Below are positions 9,167 to 10,410 of a stretch of 10,410 nt of DNA, in pieces. Position 1 is the stretch's first letter. Every line of letters begins with the position of its first letter. The notes beneath the pieces are model-generated. The model worked only from the letters and a program-made list of their open reading frames with translations, did no database searches and had not been told where the DNA came from. The position numbers and the translations under genes are program-made. This DNA is from Paraglomus occultum (Eukaryota; Glomeromycota; Glomeromycetes; Paraglomerales; Paraglomeraceae): contig CAJVPJ010001340.1 in the NCBI GenBank assembly GCA_910592205.1, positions 1-10,410 on the forward strand, given 5' to 3'.

Positions 9167-10310
9167 ATGCCCCCAACATGGCGATTAGTCGTTTATGTCT
9201 CTCTCGCTGTCCTTACGTTCTTCTATCTCACTCTCACTGTAACGTTCTTTTATATCCGACGACATAAGATAGATGACTTTAAATACCGTCCTCTTCGTTT
9301 AAATCTCCTAAGCGCCTTTGCAACGATCATGCTATGCGTAATGTATTGCCTACGAACTGCATTCTATCCGAACGAATTTCCATGTATCCTCATCCATTGG
9401 CCGGTCCATATTGGATATTGTTTATGGTGTTCTGCCATTACTTGTCGCGCGCTTTCATTCGTATGGACTGCCAGGTTCAATTTGGCAAAGTTACAAATAA
9501 ATACTGTATATAGAAATAATTCATATGAGGGCACGTTTGATTCCTTACGGGACGGAAAAAAGCGAGCAGTGAACGGGGGCGGGAAAATGTATAGATTAGA
9601 TGTGGGTGATAGAGAAGAAGAACCTTTGATCCTGAGAAGAGTAAGGAAATGGAGACACGCAGCGACCGATAAATGGTTGGCAGAAAGAATCATCTATCCG
9701 GTAGTCGGCTTTTCCATTGTTATGGCGCTAATCGTGCAAGCTTTTTCGCCCGAACTCGGTTTTGGAAAGGTTAAGACTGTTTGTCCGACGACTGCTACTT
9801 CGTACGTATCTAAGTGTATTATTTAGTTATCCTTTTTGTGACCAAGAACTCAATATATCTATCTTTATCACAATTAGATCGCTTCCTATAACCTCGGTCG
9901 TTGTAATTTTCCTTGCAATCATATGTCCCTTCCTTTGTTATTTACTTCACGACATCCGAGACGCTTTCGGCTTGAAGAGAGAATTGTATATAGCAATGGT
10001 CTGCGGAGCGAGCGCATGCGTAGGATATTTTATTTTAGAATTAGTTGCTAAAACAGTGCGTCAATATTTTGGCAGCTTCATGTTTTCATGGATTTTCTTT
10101 ATGATCTGGCACACGGTATCTATTACTATGCCACTGGTAAGGTCGTTTAAAAAGAAAGTAATCAATCAAACGCCAGACGCATCTTCGAAATATCAGAATT
10201 TCGTTGCGGTACTGGAAGACCCTGATTTGTTTCCCCTGTACAAAGGTAAATTTAAAAAAATATGGAGTGATTACACGTGTTTATTTTTTTCAGATTGCTT
10301 GTCTGTTTAA
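9167..10310 (+). CDS. Seven-helix RGS-type receptor, RGS domain truncated
   Basis: Exons are 9167-9801, 9878-10245 and 10294-10310, giving 339 aa. Intron 1 (76 bp) runs from GTACGT to CACAATTAG; intron 2 (48 bp) runs from GTAAAT to TTTTTTTCAG; both keep phase. Start: the first ATG after an in-frame TAA at 9101. Hydrophobic helices lie at about 7-30, 45-65, 73-95, 175-196, 218-236, 249-268 and 279-299. A charged loop (about 104-172) lies between helices 3 and 4. After helix 7 a basic stretch (RSFKKK) leads into KYQNFVAVLEDPDLFPLYK, which resembles the first helix of an RGS domain. Fungal proteins of this layout (GprK-like) couple a membrane sensor to GTP hydrolysis on G-alpha at the plasma membrane. 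Here the reading ends at once (DCLSV, TAA 10308-10310), so most of the roughly 120-residue RGS domain is absent. In another frame the bases after the stop read FNANANA. The right repeat arm starts 27 bp on. It may be a truncated gene or one continuing past the window. Confidence 0.7.
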
Positions 10311-10337
10311 CGCCAATGCTAATGCGAAATGTTTTTT

Positions 10338-10410
10338 ATAGTGTCTTGTAATATCAATGAAATCGGAACCAAATCGTCACAAAATTTTAAATTACGTATT
10401 TTGAAATGTG
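10338..10410 (-). repeat. Right arm of perfect 73-bp inverted repeat
   Basis: This is the reverse complement of 7827-7899 without a mismatch, reaching the last base of the window, so the real arm may be longer. Its inner edge lies 27 bp after the stop codon of the RGS-type gene. The two arms bound an interior of 2438 bp. Confidence 0.95.

Noticed and set aside
9364-9693. Minus-strand 109-codon frame
   Set aside because: It is a shadow of the RGS-type gene, whose transmembrane pattern and splicing support the plus strand.
9762-9877. ATG 9762 as a separate gene start
   Set aside because: The first part of this frame is out-of-frame exon sequence and intron; the useful part begins at 9878 and joins exon 1 in phase.

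Overview
The window looks like nuclear DNA of an AT-rich early-diverging fungus, most likely an arbuscular mycorrhizal fungus (Glomeromycotina, Rhizophagus-like). The grounds are long AT-rich spacers, short spliceosomal introns (about 50-145 bp in most cases) with GTATGT/GTAAGT/GTACGT donors, a seven-helix receptor running into an RGS domain (an architecture found in fungi), and a large unfamiliar RING-like/TPR protein. There is no sign of bacterial operons. The lineage call is inference, since no search was run.

Left end (98-1455, minus strand): a decayed five-exon gene. Its exons join in consistent phase, but it carries one apparent 1-bp deletion near 1277 and one in-frame TAG at 743-745. 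One of its introns (840-1073) is swollen by a two-copy 72-bp repeat. It is divergent from the next gene across a spacer of about 350 bp.

1807-5001 (plus strand): the main gene. The single long frame appears to stop at 4153-4155, but that stop lies inside an intron. Five further short exons, all in matching phase, extend the protein from 782 to 936 residues. The order is a Ser/Thr-rich N-terminus, a long helical region, a RING-like zinc motif with only six of eight ligands, a basic linker, about three TPR units, and an unrecognised C-terminal part rich in predicted strands.

5002-7826: mostly non-coding, AT-rich. I can assemble two small spliced genes of unknown function, at 5905-6351 (plus) and 7099-7433 (minus). 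A protein-like but startless stretch lies at 6447-6625.

7827-10410: a perfect 73-bp inverted repeat has its arms at 7827-7899 and 10338-10410, the second running to the window edge. The arms enclose a small tandem duplication and a three-exon seven-helix RGS-type gene (9167-10310). The RGS domain of that gene stops after its first helix, 27 bp before the right arm. Rearrangement or insertion at the repeat, or a gene continuing beyond the window, could both explain this.

The genes do not form an evident pathway. The most noteworthy results are the splice-extended RING-like/TPR gene and the inverted repeat around a truncated RGS receptor gene.
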